Assembly: GCA_026125665.1 (NCBI GenBank)
Contig: JAHCKS010000025.1
Coordinates: 1 to 58,119, forward strand
DNA length: 58,119 nucleotides
Reading direction: 5' to 3'
DNA from: Rubrivivax sp.
GTDB lineage: Bacteria; Pseudomonadota; Gammaproteobacteria; Burkholderiales; Burkholderiaceae_C
Within the stretch, counting starts at the first letter, position 1. Each line of letters opens with the position of its first letter. The position numbers and the translations under genes were made by a program. Shown here one piece after another: positions 1 through 7,484 of the stretch. Under the pieces are notes generated by a model. That model had not been told where the DNA came from and did not search any database. It saw only the letters and a program-made list of their open reading frames with translations.

Positions 1-396
1 GCGATGGCGCGCGACATGGTCATGCGCTACGGCATGAGCGACGAGCTCGGGCCGATGGTCTACGCCGAGAACGAAGGCGAGGTCTTCCTCGGGCGCAGCA
101 TCACCAAGACGGTGAACATGTCCGAGGCGACGATGCAGAAGGTGGACAAGGAAGTCCGCCGCATCATCGACGAGCAGTACAACGTCGCCCGCCGCCTGAT
201 CGAGGCGCACAAGGACAAGATGCACGCGATGGCGCAGTCGCTGCTCGAATGGGAAACGATCGACGGCGACCAGATCGACGACATCATGGCCGGCAAGGCC
301 CCGCGTCCGCCGAAGGACTGGACGCCCGCAAGCAGCCGGCCGCCGAGCGGCCCGGCGGCGCCGGTGGGCACCGACGGCGCACCGGCGACGGCCTGA
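1..396 (+). CDS. ftsH: ATP-dependent zinc metalloprotease FtsH, C-terminal end (5' truncated by window)
   Basis: The reading frame is open from the first base, so this is only the last 131 residues or so of FtsH, the membrane-anchored AAA+ zinc protease that degrades misfolded membrane proteins and regulators. The visible part is the helical end of the M41 peptidase domain, with recognisable blocks such as [20 protein letters not shown] and the run [15 protein letters not shown]. The last 35 residues are a Pro/Ala-rich tail, typical of FtsH C-termini. The AAA and HEXXH motifs lie outside the window. It is followed by a strong hairpin and then glmM. In most related genomes folP sits between these two genes, and here it does not. 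Identity is secure. Confidence 0.95.
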   Translation, partial: AMARDMVMRYGMSDELGPMVYAENEGEVFLGRSITKTVNMSEATMQKVDKEVRRIIDEQYNVARRLIEAHKDKMHAMAQSLLEWETIDGDQIDDIMAGKAPRPPKDWTPASSRPPSGPAAPVGTDGAPATA

Positions 397-424
397 CCGC
401 TCGTCGTCCGCATACCGAAGCGAA

Positions 425-446
425 GCGGGGGCCGAAGGGCCCCCGC
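425..446 (+). terminator. Strong GC hairpin after ftsH
   Basis: A perfect 9-bp stem (GCGGGGGCC / GGCCCCCGC) with a GAAG tetraloop lies 29 nt after the ftsH stop. No T-tract follows, so it is not a classical intrinsic terminator. It could act as a transcript 3'-end stabiliser or attenuator between ftsH and glmM. Confidence 0.4.
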
Positions 447-574
447 GCCGTCATGGGCGGCGGCGCAGCGGGTCGTCCATGGTCCCGCCCCCCAAACAAA
501 TTGCGCAACAAGCCCCGGCGACGCCTGCCTGGCGCGGCCGGCCGGCGCAGACAATCCGCCGCGGAGGCAACCCG

Positions 575-1909
575 ATGACCAGAACATACTTCGGCACCGA
601 CGGCATCCGCGGCACGGTGGGCCAGCCGCCGATCACGCCCGACTTCATGCTTCGCCTCGGCCACGCCGTGGGCCGCGTGCTGAAGCGCAGCATCGCGCAC
701 CCCACGGTGCTGATCGGCAAGGACACGCGCATCTCGGGCTACATGCTCGAGTCGTCGCTCGAAGCCGGCTTCGCCTCGGCCGGCGTCGACGTGCTGCTGT
801 CCGGCCCGTTGCCGACGCCGGGCGTCGCCTACCTCACGCGCGCGCTGCGCCTGGACCTCGGCGTCGTCATCAGCGCGTCGCACAACCCGTACCCCGACAA
901 CGGCGTCAAGTTCTTCTCGGCCGCCGGCGAGAAGCTGCCCGACGAGTGGGAGCAGGCGGTCGAGGCGGCGCTGCAGGAGCCGCCACAGTGGGCCGACTCC
1001 GCCTCGCTCGGCAAGGCCCGGCGCGTGGAGGACGCGCGCGGGCGCTACATCGAGTTCTGCAAGAGCACCGTACCGCACTCGATGTCGCTGCGCGGCGTGA
1101 AGCTCGTGGTCGATGCCGCACACGGCGCCGCCTACCACGTGGCGCCTGACGTCTTCCACGAGCTCGGTGCGGCCGTCGTCTCCATCGGCTGCAGCCCCGA
1201 CGGCCTCAACATCAACGACGGGGTCGGCGCCACGCACCCCGAAGCGCTGGCCAGGGCCGTGGCCGAGCACCGCGCCGACTACGGCATCGCGCTCGACGGC
1301 GACGCCGACCGGCTGCAGGTGGTGGATGCACAAGGGCGCCTGTACAACGGCGACGAGCTGCTGTACGTGATGGCCGCCGACCGCCTGGCGCGCCGGCAGG
1401 CGGTGCCCGGCGTCGTCGGCACGCTGATGACGAACATGGCCGTCGAGCAGGCACTGAAGGCGATGGGCGTGCCGCTCGTGCGCGCCAAGGTCGGCGACCG
1501 CTACGTGCTCGAGGAGCTGATCGCGCGCAACTGGCAGCTCGGCGGCGAGAGCTCGGGCCACCTGCTGGCGCTCGACCGCCACACCACCGGCGACGGCATC
1601 GTCAGCGCGCTGCAGATCATGCAGGCGGTGCGGCGCCAGCGCCGCCCGCTGGCAGCCCTGCTCGAAGGCGTGCAGCTCTTTCCACAGACGCTGCTCAACG
1701 TGCGCCTGCGCGACGGCAGCGACTGGAAGCGCAACCCGAAGCTCGACGGCGAACGCGTGCGGGTCGAGAGCGAGCTGGCCGGAGACGGCCGCGTGCTCAT
1801 CCGCGCGTCGGGCACGGAACCGGTGCTGCGCGTGATGGTCGAAGCGCGTGACGCCGACCGTGGCCGGCGCTGCGCCGAGCGGCTGGCCGCCGCGGCGGTC
1901 GCGCACTGA
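575..1909 (+). CDS. glmM: Phosphoglucosamine mutase GlmM
   Basis: GlmM converts glucosamine-6-phosphate to glucosamine-1-phosphate, which feeds UDP-GlcNAc synthesis for peptidoglycan and LPS in the cytoplasm. The 444-residue protein has the usual family length. It starts [13 protein letters not shown], has the active-site phosphoserine loop [16 protein letters not shown] near residue 100, the metal-binding loop ALDGDADR, and the C-terminal phosphate-binding block [15 protein letters not shown]. The frame is open further upstream, but the ATG at 575 fits the family N-terminus and follows a GGAGG about 7 nt upstream. It lies downstream of ftsH without folP, and the gene after it is sixA. Confidence 0.97.
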   Translation: MTRTYFGTDGIRGTVGQPPITPDFMLRLGHAVGRVLKRSIAHPTVLIGKDTRISGYMLESSLEAGFASAGVDVLLSGPLPTPGVAYLTRALRLDLGVVISASHNPYPDNGVKFFSAAGEKLPDEWEQAVEAALQEPPQWADSASLGKARRVEDARGRYIEFCKSTVPHSMSLRGVKLVVDAAHGAAYHVAPDVFHELGAAVVSIGCSPDGLNINDGVGATHPEALARAVAEHRADYGIALDGDADRLQVVDAQGRLYNGDELLYVMAADRLARRQAVPGVVGTLMTNMAVEQALKAMGVPLVRAKVGDRYVLEELIARNWQLGGESSGHLLALDRHTTGDGIVSALQIMQAVRRQRRPLAALLEGVQLFPQTLLNVRLRDGSDWKRNPKLDGERVRVESELAGDGRVLIRASGTEPVLRVMVEARDADRGRRCAERLAAAAVAH

Positions 1910-1977
1910 CGCGGCCGCCCGGCGCGGTGCCGCCCAGGGGTGCGGCGCCCGCGCTTGGCGGCGAGCGGGCAGGGCGC

Positions 1978-1995
1978 TTGTCATGCCGCTGACAT
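1978..1995 (+). promoter_or_regulatory. Candidate Pho box upstream of sixA
   Basis: TTGTCAT-GCCG-CTGACAT: two 7-bp half-sites, each one mismatch from CTGTCAT, start exactly 11 bp apart, as in PhoB boxes. The site ends 72 bp before the sixA GTG and lies in the 158-bp glmM-sixA gap. The call is by eye only. Confidence 0.55.
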
Positions 1996-2067
1996 GGGCG
2001 GGCGGCACAGTCCGCGGTCCTGCCCCGCGCCGGCCGGCGGCCGTGCTCGCCTCGACCCCCCGAACCC

Positions 2068-2529
2068 GTGGACCTCATCCTCTGGCGCCATGCCGAAGCA
2101 GCCGAGCCGGGCGAAGGCGATGACGACCTCGCACGCCCGCTCACGGCCAAGGGCGAGCGCCACGCCGAGCGCGTGGCGGCCTGGCTCGGCCGGCACCTGG
2201 CCGCCACGACGCGCGTGCTGGTGAGTCCGGCCGTGCGCGCGCAGCAGACGGCGCGCGCGCTGGACCGCAAGTTCAAGACCGTCGAGGAGCTCGTGCCCAG
2301 CGGCACGGCACAGGGCCTGCTGCACGCGGCGCGCTGGCCCGAAGGCCGCGAGCCGGCGCTGGTGGTCGGCCACCAGCCCGCACTCGGCATGACGGTGGCC
2401 TGGCTGATGAGCGGCTCGACTCAGCCGTGGACCATCCGCAAGGGCGGTGTGGTGTGGCTGCGCGGCCGCGAGCGCGACGGCGCGCTGCAGGTCGTGCTGC
2501 ACGCGGCGTTGACGCCCGAGATGCTGTAG
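2068..2529 (+). CDS. sixA: Phosphohistidine phosphatase SixA
   Basis: This is a 153-residue histidine-phosphatase-superfamily protein, close to the usual SixA length of about 160. It opens DLILWRHAEAAEPG, with the phospho-accepting histidine in the RHA (usual RHG) motif, and has the second catalytic histidine in VVGHQPALG. SixA dephosphorylates phosphohistidine on proteins, classically HPt domains or the nitrogen-related phosphotransferase system. The start is GTG at 2068, placed directly before the conserved beta strand; no upstream ATG fits. It follows glmM by 158 bp, which contain a candidate Pho box, and converges on the GT4 gene. That placement suggests a link to phosphate control, which is inference. 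Confidence 0.88.
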   Translation: MDLILWRHAEAAEPGEGDDDLARPLTAKGERHAERVAAWLGRHLAATTRVLVSPAVRAQQTARALDRKFKTVEELVPSGTAQGLLHAARWPEGREPALVVGHQPALGMTVAWLMSGSTQPWTIRKGGVVWLRGRERDGALQVVLHAALTPEML

Positions 2530-2587
2530 GCGCGCCCTCGCGGACGCGCCGCTCCGGGCGCGCCGCAGCGCACCGCGCCCGGCAAGG

Positions 2588-3880
2588 TCAGGAACGCGCC
2601 GCCGACCGCGCTGCGCCTGCGCTCGAGGGCGGCAGCGGCGTGGCCTCGGGGCGTGCGCCGCCCGGGCCGGGGTGGCCGCGCATCGCCTGCCGCAGCATCG
2701 CCTCGAACGCATCGATCACGCCGTCCCAGCCCTGGGCGGTGGCGCGCCGGCGAGCGCGCACGCCCATCGCGGCGCGCGTCGCGGTGCTCGACGCCAGCGC
2801 CACGGCGCTGCGCTCGAACTGCTGGGGGTTGTCGCAGGCGACGACAACGCCACTTTGCCCCGGCTCGATGAGCTGGGCCGCTGCGGCGTGGTCGAAGGCG
2901 AGCACCGCCAGGCCGCTGGCCATGGCTTCGGCGACGACGTTGCCGAAGGTCTCGGTGAGGCTCGGGAAGAGGAAGAGGTCGGCGCTGGCGTAGTGCACCG
3001 CGAGGTCCGCACCGTGGCGCGGCCCGGCGAAGTGCGCCTGCGGCAGCTCGGCCTGCAGCCACCCGCGCAGCGGCCCGTCGCCGACGAGCACGAGGCGCGC
3101 CCGGGGCACGGCGGCGGCCACGGCACGGCAGGAGCGCACGAGCAGGGCGAGGTTCTTCTCCGCGGCGAGCCGGCCGACGTACAGCAGCACCGGTTCGTCC
3201 GCTCCGGCGCCCCACGTGCGGCGCAGCGCGTCGCTGCGCATGGCCGGATCGAAGCGGCCCGTGTCGACGCCGCGCGAAACGACGGTCAGGCGTTGGAACC
3301 CGTCGGCACGGAGCCGGCGCCGCAGCGCCTCGGTCGGCACCGTCGTCGCCGCCGTGCGGTTGTGGAAGGCACGCAGGTAGGCCAGCAGCGGCCGCTGCAA
3401 CCAGGCCATGCCGTAGTGGCTGGCGTAGGCGTGGAAGTTGGTGCGGAAGTCCGAGGTCACCGGCAGCGCGAGAAGCCGCGCCGCGCGCACCGCCGAGAAC
3501 CCCAGCGGCCCCTCGGTGGCCACGTGCACGACATCGGGCCGGTCGGCACTCCACAGCCGGCGCAGCCGCGCACCCGCGGGCAGGCCGAGCCGCAGGTGCG
3601 GGTACTGCGGGATCGGCCAGCCGGCGACGAGCGTCTCGGCCGCAGCGGTGTCGCCGCCCCCGTCCCGTGTTTCGTGGTCCTGTCGCGGGCGGACGAGGCT
3701 GACGCGGTGGCCGCGCGCGCGCAGCCCGCCCACCATGCGTGCCAGCGTCATCGACACTCCGTTCACCTCGGGCGGGTAGGTCTCGGTCACGACGGCCACG
3801 TGCAAGGCGTGTCCCGGTGGCGGGACAGGTGCCCGGGGCTCCGGCGCGCCGGGGCGCGGCATCTCTGTCGACGACATCAC
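2588..3880 (-). CDS. GT4-family glycosyltransferase, candidate diacylglycerol glycosyltransferase
   Basis: This 430-residue GT-B glycosyltransferase resembles the GT4 family that includes bacterial alpha-mannosyl/glucosyl and Agt-like lipid glycosyltransferases. After a proline-rich start comes the acceptor-domain strand AVVTETYPPEVNGVSMTLA. The donor domain has LLYVGRLAAEKNL and the EX7E signature in SLTETFGNVVAEAMASG. No signal peptide or clear membrane segment is seen, so it is probably cytoplasmic or peripheral. It sits in the phosphate island and diverges from the membrane protein at 4072, with CTGTCAT-like half-sites between them. Lipid glycosylation in place of phospholipid is inferred from context; an exopolysaccharide or LPS role is the alternative. 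A second Met at residue 7 could be the real start. Confidence 0.8.
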   Translation of the reverse strand: MMSSTEMPRPGAPEPRAPVPPPGHALHVAVVTETYPPEVNGVSMTLARMVGGLRARGHRVSLVRPRQDHETRDGGGDTAAAETLVAGWPIPQYPHLRLGLPAGARLRRLWSADRPDVVHVATEGPLGFSAVRAARLLALPVTSDFRTNFHAYASHYGMAWLQRPLLAYLRAFHNRTAATTVPTEALRRRLRADGFQRLTVVSRGVDTGRFDPAMRSDALRRTWGAGADEPVLLYVGRLAAEKNLALLVRSCRAVAAAVPRARLVLVGDGPLRGWLQAELPQAHFAGPRHGADLAVHYASADLFLFPSLTETFGNVVAEAMASGLAVLAFDHAAAAQLIEPGQSGVVVACDNPQQFERSAVALASSTATRAAMGVRARRRATAQGWDGVIDAFEAMLRQAMRGHPGPGGARPEATPLPPSSAGAARSAARS

Positions 3881-3902
3881 TCCGGCATGGTGAGCGCTGC
3901 CG

Positions 3903-3920
3903 GCGACGTTTCGATGACAG
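3903..3920 (-). promoter_or_regulatory. Weak Pho-box-like site upstream of GT4 gene
   Basis: Read on the minus strand it is CTGTCAT-CGAA-ACGTCGC. The first half-site is perfect, while the second matches only about four of seven positions. It ends 22 bp before the annotated GT4 start, which is close unless the true start is downstream. Confidence 0.3.
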
Positions 3921-3947
3921 CCGCCGGGAGCGATGCGCCCGCGTGCG

Positions 3948-3965
3948 CTGTCACGGGCTCTTCAT
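3948..3965 (+). promoter_or_regulatory. Candidate Pho box upstream of membrane protein at 4072
   Basis: CTGTCAC-GGGC-TCTTCAT has half-sites 11 bp apart, the first strong and the second degenerate. A further lone CTGTCAC lies at 4002-4008. Both are in the 191-bp divergent region between the GT4 gene and the membrane protein. Confidence 0.45.
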
Positions 3966-4071
3966 CTGTGCCGCCGATCATCCCGCCGCCGCAGCGCGGC
4001 GCTGTCACGCAACCGAGATCGCGGCGCCACGAGGCGGTCATGCCCTTCCTTCATCCCTGCGAGGACGCTAC

Positions 4072-4677
4072 ATGAACCGATTCCTGCGCGAGCTCGAAGT
4101 GCAGCGGTGGGACGACCACCGCTACTACCACCAGAGCCGCATCAACCAGTGCCTGCACCTCGTCAGCGCCATCAGCTTCGTCGTCGCGTACGCGCTGCTG
4201 TTCGTCGACCCGGCGATGGCCGCCGTCGTCGGCTGGTGCGTGTCGATGGTGACGCGGCAAAGCGGCCACTTCTTCTTCGAGCCGCGTGGCTTCGACCGCG
4301 TCAACCGCGTCAGCGACGAGTACAAGGAAGCGGTCAAGGTCGGCTACAACATCCGCCGCAAGATCGTGCTGATGGCGGTGTGGGCCGGCGCGCCGCTCGT
4401 GCTGTGGCTCGAGCCTTCGCTGTTCGGGCTCATCGAGCCGGCCACCACCTTCGACGGCCTGGTGCACGACACCGGCATCGCCTGGCTGGCGCTGGCCGTC
4501 GCGGGGCTCGCCTTCCGCGTCGCGCAGCTGGTGGTGACGAAGGGGCCGTTCACGGGCTTCGTGTGGCTGGCCAAGATCCTCACCGACCCGTTCCACGACA
4601 TCGGGCTGTACTGGCGCTCGCCGCTGGCGCTGCTGCGCGGCGAGCTGTTCGACCCGATGACGCACGTGCGCCATTGA
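4072..4677 (+). CDS. Multi-pass membrane protein, possibly Mpo1/DUF962-like
   Basis: A 201-residue protein with an N-terminal soluble stretch (RYYHQSRINQCLHLVSA) and about four hydrophobic segments: residues about 25-42, 46-58, 98-115 and 137-155. An N-x-x-x-H at the first segment and the GHFFFEP block after the second are reminiscent of the DUF962/Mpo1 family of fatty-acid-modifying membrane enzymes, but I regard that match as tentative. The ATG at 4072 follows GAGGA with good spacing; the frame is open for 330 nt upstream without coding character. Candidate Pho sites precede it, which fits a role in lipid remodelling. Function is not known. Confidence 0.75.
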   Translation: MNRFLRELEVQRWDDHRYYHQSRINQCLHLVSAISFVVAYALLFVDPAMAAVVGWCVSMVTRQSGHFFFEPRGFDRVNRVSDEYKEAVKVGYNIRRKIVLMAVWAGAPLVLWLEPSLFGLIEPATTFDGLVHDTGIAWLALAVAGLAFRVAQLVVTKGPFTGFVWLAKILTDPFHDIGLYWRSPLALLRGELFDPMTHVRH

Positions 4678-4689
4678 GCGGCCAGGGCA

Positions 4690-4717
4690 CGGGGCGTGGC
4701 GCTCTTGGCGCGCCCCG
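4690..4717. terminator. Hairpin between convergent genes
   Basis: CGGGGCG at 4690-4696 pairs with CGCCCCG at 4711-4717 in the short gap between the membrane protein and the convergent aminotransferase. There is no T-tract, so intrinsic termination is uncertain. Confidence 0.25.
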
Positions 4718-4749
4718 CTGCCGGCACGCTGCCGTTGGCGACGTGGGGC

Positions 4750-6483
4750 TCAGGTGCCGACCGGGCCGGCTTCGCCGCCTTCCGCTCCGGCCGGCCCGCG
4801 CCGGTCGCCTGACCAGGACGGCAGCCGGTGACGCACCATCTCGCCGAGCAGGCGCCAGCGGAGGTGCTTCGCGAATGCTGCCGTGTCACGCGCCGGGTCG
4901 CGCCACCACCAGCCGTCGGCGCGCATCTGCAGTGCCGCGGCGACGAAACGCTCGCACACCTCGTCGAAGTCGGCCTCGTCGAAGTGCAGTCCGAAGATCA
5001 GCCGCCCCGTGCCCACCCAGCTCAGCGCCAGCCCCTGTGCGCGCAGGTAGAACTGCAGCAGCCAGTGGTAGCGCGAAGGCTGCGTGTAGCTCACCGTCCA
5101 GATCGTGCCGAGGTGGGCCACGCGCACCGGCAGCCCGGCGTGCTCGAGCCGGTGGTTGAGCTCCGCCGCATGGGCGTTCCAGCGCTCGTCGGCGCCTTCG
5201 TAGAGCGCGCGCACCTGCGGCGTGTCGAGCCGGCGCAGGAACACGTTCATCGCCGCCATCACGTACGGGTGGGCGTTGAAGGTGCCGCGCGCGAAGCACA
5301 GGTCGGCCGGGCGGTCTTCACGGTAGCGGCGCATCAGCGCCTCGCGCCCGCACACCACGCCCACGGGCAGGCCGCCGCCGAGCGTCTTGCCGTAGGTCAC
5401 GAGGTCGGCGCTCACGCCGAAGGCCTCCTGCGCGCCGCCCGGCGCCAGGCGGAAGCCGACGAACACCTCGTCGAAGATCAGCACGATGCCGCGCTCGCTG
5501 CACACCTCGCGCAGCCGGCGCAGCCATCCCTTGTAGGCGGCGCGGTCGAAGCCGGCGACAGCGCGAGCGCCGACGAGCGAGGAGTCGGCCGGCGCGTTGC
5601 GGTTCGGGTGCAGCGCCTGCAGCGGATTGACGAGCACGCAGGCGATGTCGCCGCGCGTTCGCAGCACCTGCAGGCTGCGCTCGTCCATGTCCTTCAGCGT
5701 GTAGGTCTCGCGCGGCGGCATCGGGTTGCCGGGGCCGGGCTGCACGTCCTCCCACCAGCCGTGGTAGGCGCCGGCAAAGCGCACCAGGTACTTCCGGCCG
5801 GTGTGGTAGCGCGCCAGCCGCACGGCCTGCATCACCGCCTCGGTGCCGGACATGTGGAACGACACGGCTTCGTGGCCCGAGATGCGCTGCAGCCGCCGCA
5901 CGTTGTCGGCCACGCAGGGGTGGTAGGCGCCGAGCACGGGCCCGAGCGGCTCGGCCATGCGCTGCGCCTCGGCGATGCACTGCTTGTAGAAGTCGACGCC
6001 GAAGAGGTTCACGCCGTACGAGCCGGTGAGGTCGATGAGGCGATTGCCGTCGAGGTCCTCGACGGTGACGCCGCTCGCGGCGCGCACGAAGGCGCCCACC
6101 GACAGGTGGCGAGCGAGCTGCGGGCTGAACTGGAACGGCACGCGGTAGCGGCCGGTCATCGCCAGGTCGGGCAGCGCGCCGCGCATCTCGCGCGTCAGCG
6201 CCAGCGTCTGCGGAAATCGTTCGGCGTAGAGGTCGGCCAGCGCACGCAGGCCGGCGCGACGCGCCTCGCGCACGTCCGCCGGCGCACCGTCGGCGGCGAA
6301 GAACGCGGCCTCGTCGTAGGCGTAGCCCGGCACCTGCCGCGCCAGCCACTTGGCGATGCGCGAGTGCCCGGCGAGCGAGCGGTGCTTGGCGCGCGAGAGC
6401 GCGAGGCGCCGCCGGGCTGCGCCGTAGCCGAGGCCGAGCAGCGCTGCCGCGGCGAGCGTCGTGAGAGTCAACGTGATCTGCAT
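4750..6483 (-). CDS. Membrane-anchored class III (GSAM-like) aminotransferase
   Basis: A 577-residue PLP-dependent fold-type I aminotransferase, about 100-150 residues longer than ordinary family members. Residues 1-22 form a hydrophobic segment (ITLTLTTLAAAALLGLGYGA) that looks like an N-in membrane anchor, followed by a basic patch. The core shows SFHMSGTEAVMQAVRLAR (phosphate loop region), IFDEVFVGFR with Asp338, and the Schiff-base lysine in LVTYGKTLGGGLPVGVV at Lys366. It resembles glutamate-1-semialdehyde aminomutase-like enzymes, not heme-pathway HemL itself. The ATG at 6483 begins the anchor; longer reading upstream runs into the divergent psd gene. It lies in the phosphate island, 34 bp from psd. 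An amino-lipid or head-group precursor reaction is speculative; the substrate is unknown. Confidence 0.8.
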   Translation of the reverse strand: MQITLTLTTLAAAALLGLGYGAARRRLALSRAKHRSLAGHSRIAKWLARQVPGYAYDEAAFFAADGAPADVREARRAGLRALADLYAERFPQTLALTREMRGALPDLAMTGRYRVPFQFSPQLARHLSVGAFVRAASGVTVEDLDGNRLIDLTGSYGVNLFGVDFYKQCIAEAQRMAEPLGPVLGAYHPCVADNVRRLQRISGHEAVSFHMSGTEAVMQAVRLARYHTGRKYLVRFAGAYHGWWEDVQPGPGNPMPPRETYTLKDMDERSLQVLRTRGDIACVLVNPLQALHPNRNAPADSSLVGARAVAGFDRAAYKGWLRRLREVCSERGIVLIFDEVFVGFRLAPGGAQEAFGVSADLVTYGKTLGGGLPVGVVCGREALMRRYREDRPADLCFARGTFNAHPYVMAAMNVFLRRLDTPQVRALYEGADERWNAHAAELNHRLEHAGLPVRVAHLGTIWTVSYTQPSRYHWLLQFYLRAQGLALSWVGTGRLIFGLHFDEADFDEVCERFVAAALQMRADGWWWRDPARDTAAFAKHLRWRLLGEMVRHRLPSWSGDRRGPAGAEGGEAGPVGT

Positions 6484-6517
6484 GACTGCGGGTCTACCCG
6501 CGGCCCGTGACAACGCC

Positions 6518-7441
6518 ATGAAAACCGGTCTTCCCAGCTCCGTGAACCCGCTGCGGCAGCTCGCTGCCGTCGAGAGCCTCAACTTCGCGCTGACCAACCG
6601 CGTGCCCCGCGTCGCTCTGACGCGGCTGATGGGCTGGTACAGCGGCCTGAGGAGCCCGGCGCTGACACGCCTGTCGCTCGCCGTCTGGCGCCTGTTCACC
6701 GACCTCGACCTGAGCGAGGCCGAGCCCAGGCGCTACACGAGCCTGCAGGAGGTGTTCACGCGTCGGCTGCGCCCCGGCATGCGCACCGTGGACGCCGACC
6801 CGGCCGTGCTGGCGAGCCCCTGCGACGCCATCGTCGGCGCCTGCGGCCGCGTCGAACAGGGCCGGCTCTTCCAGGCCAAGGGGTCGAGCTACCGCCTCGA
6901 CGAACTGCTGCGCGGCGACGCCGCCCGGCCGCTGCCCGAGGAAGGCAGCCTCTACGTGACGCTGCGGCTCACGTCGGCGATGTACCACCGCTTCCACGCG
7001 CCGCACGACCTCGTCGTCGAGCACGTGAGCTACGTCAGCGGCGACGCCTTCAACGTCAATCCGGCGGCGCTGGCGCGCGTGCCGGGCCTGTTCACGCGCA
7101 ACGAGCGTGCCGTGCTGCGCGCCACGCTGCGCGTGCCCGGGGGCGGCGCCGCGGACGGCGCGCGCCTCCTGCTCGTGCCGGTGGCGGCCATCCTGGTGGC
7201 GAGCATCCGGCTGCACTGCATCGACGTGAAGCTGCACCTGCGCCACCGCGAGCCCAACGAGTGGCGCTGCGACGCCGCCCATGCCAAGGGCGACGAGATG
7301 GGCTGGTTCGAGCACGGCTCGACGATCATCGTCTTCGCGCCGCCCGGGTTCGATCTTGCGCCCGGCATCGCGCCTGGGCAGCGGCTGCGCATGGGCCAGC
7401 CGCTGATGAGGCTGCCGGGCCGTCACGAAACTGGAACGTGA
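6518..7441 (+). CDS. Phosphatidylserine decarboxylase-family proenzyme
   Basis: A 307-residue PSD homologue. PSD makes phosphatidylethanolamine from phosphatidylserine at the inner membrane, after self-cleavage at a serine that becomes a pyruvoyl group. Visible are SPCDAIVGACGRV (family SPADG-like Asp103), MYHRFHAP with His157/His160, and the cleavage motif WFEHGSTIIVF with Ser268. The residue before GST is His where LGST or MGST is usual. The start ATG at 6518 was chosen for its family-like N-terminus; it leaves 34 bp to the divergent aminotransferase. It heads a run with the GT28 and ugd genes, so it may be a specialised second PSD and not the housekeeping psd, which in Burkholderiales usually sits near pssA. 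Substrate is therefore uncertain. Confidence 0.87.
   Translation: MKTGLPSSVNPLRQLAAVESLNFALTNRVPRVALTRLMGWYSGLRSPALTRLSLAVWRLFTDLDLSEAEPRRYTSLQEVFTRRLRPGMRTVDADPAVLASPCDAIVGACGRVEQGRLFQAKGSSYRLDELLRGDAARPLPEEGSLYVTLRLTSAMYHRFHAPHDLVVEHVSYVSGDAFNVNPAALARVPGLFTRNERAVLRATLRVPGGGAADGARLLLVPVAAILVASIRLHCIDVKLHLRHREPNEWRCDAAHAKGDEMGWFEHGSTIIVFAPPGFDLAPGIAPGQRLRMGQPLMRLPGRHETGT
7420..7437 (+). promoter_or_regulatory. Weak Pho-box-like site at end of psd
   Basis: CCGTCAC-GAAA-CTGGAAC has the 11-bp spacing and a Pho-like A-rich spacer, but each half-site deviates from CTGTCAT (the second at two or three positions). It lies inside the last codons of psd, 47 bp before the GT28 start, and could be chance. 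Confidence 0.25.
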
Positions 7442-7484
7442 GCATCACGCCGGCGTCATCGGCGGTGGCGAGCATGCCGAGCCG

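Noticed and set aside
4002-4008. Lone CTGTCAC upstream of the 4072 gene as a second Pho box
   Set aside because: No partner half-site 11 bp away; mentioned only as support for the box at 3948.
6482-6513. Half-sites ATGACTG and GTGACAA in the aminotransferase/psd gap
   Set aside because: Spacing is 25 bp and not 11 or 22, and the matches are partial; not called as a Pho box.
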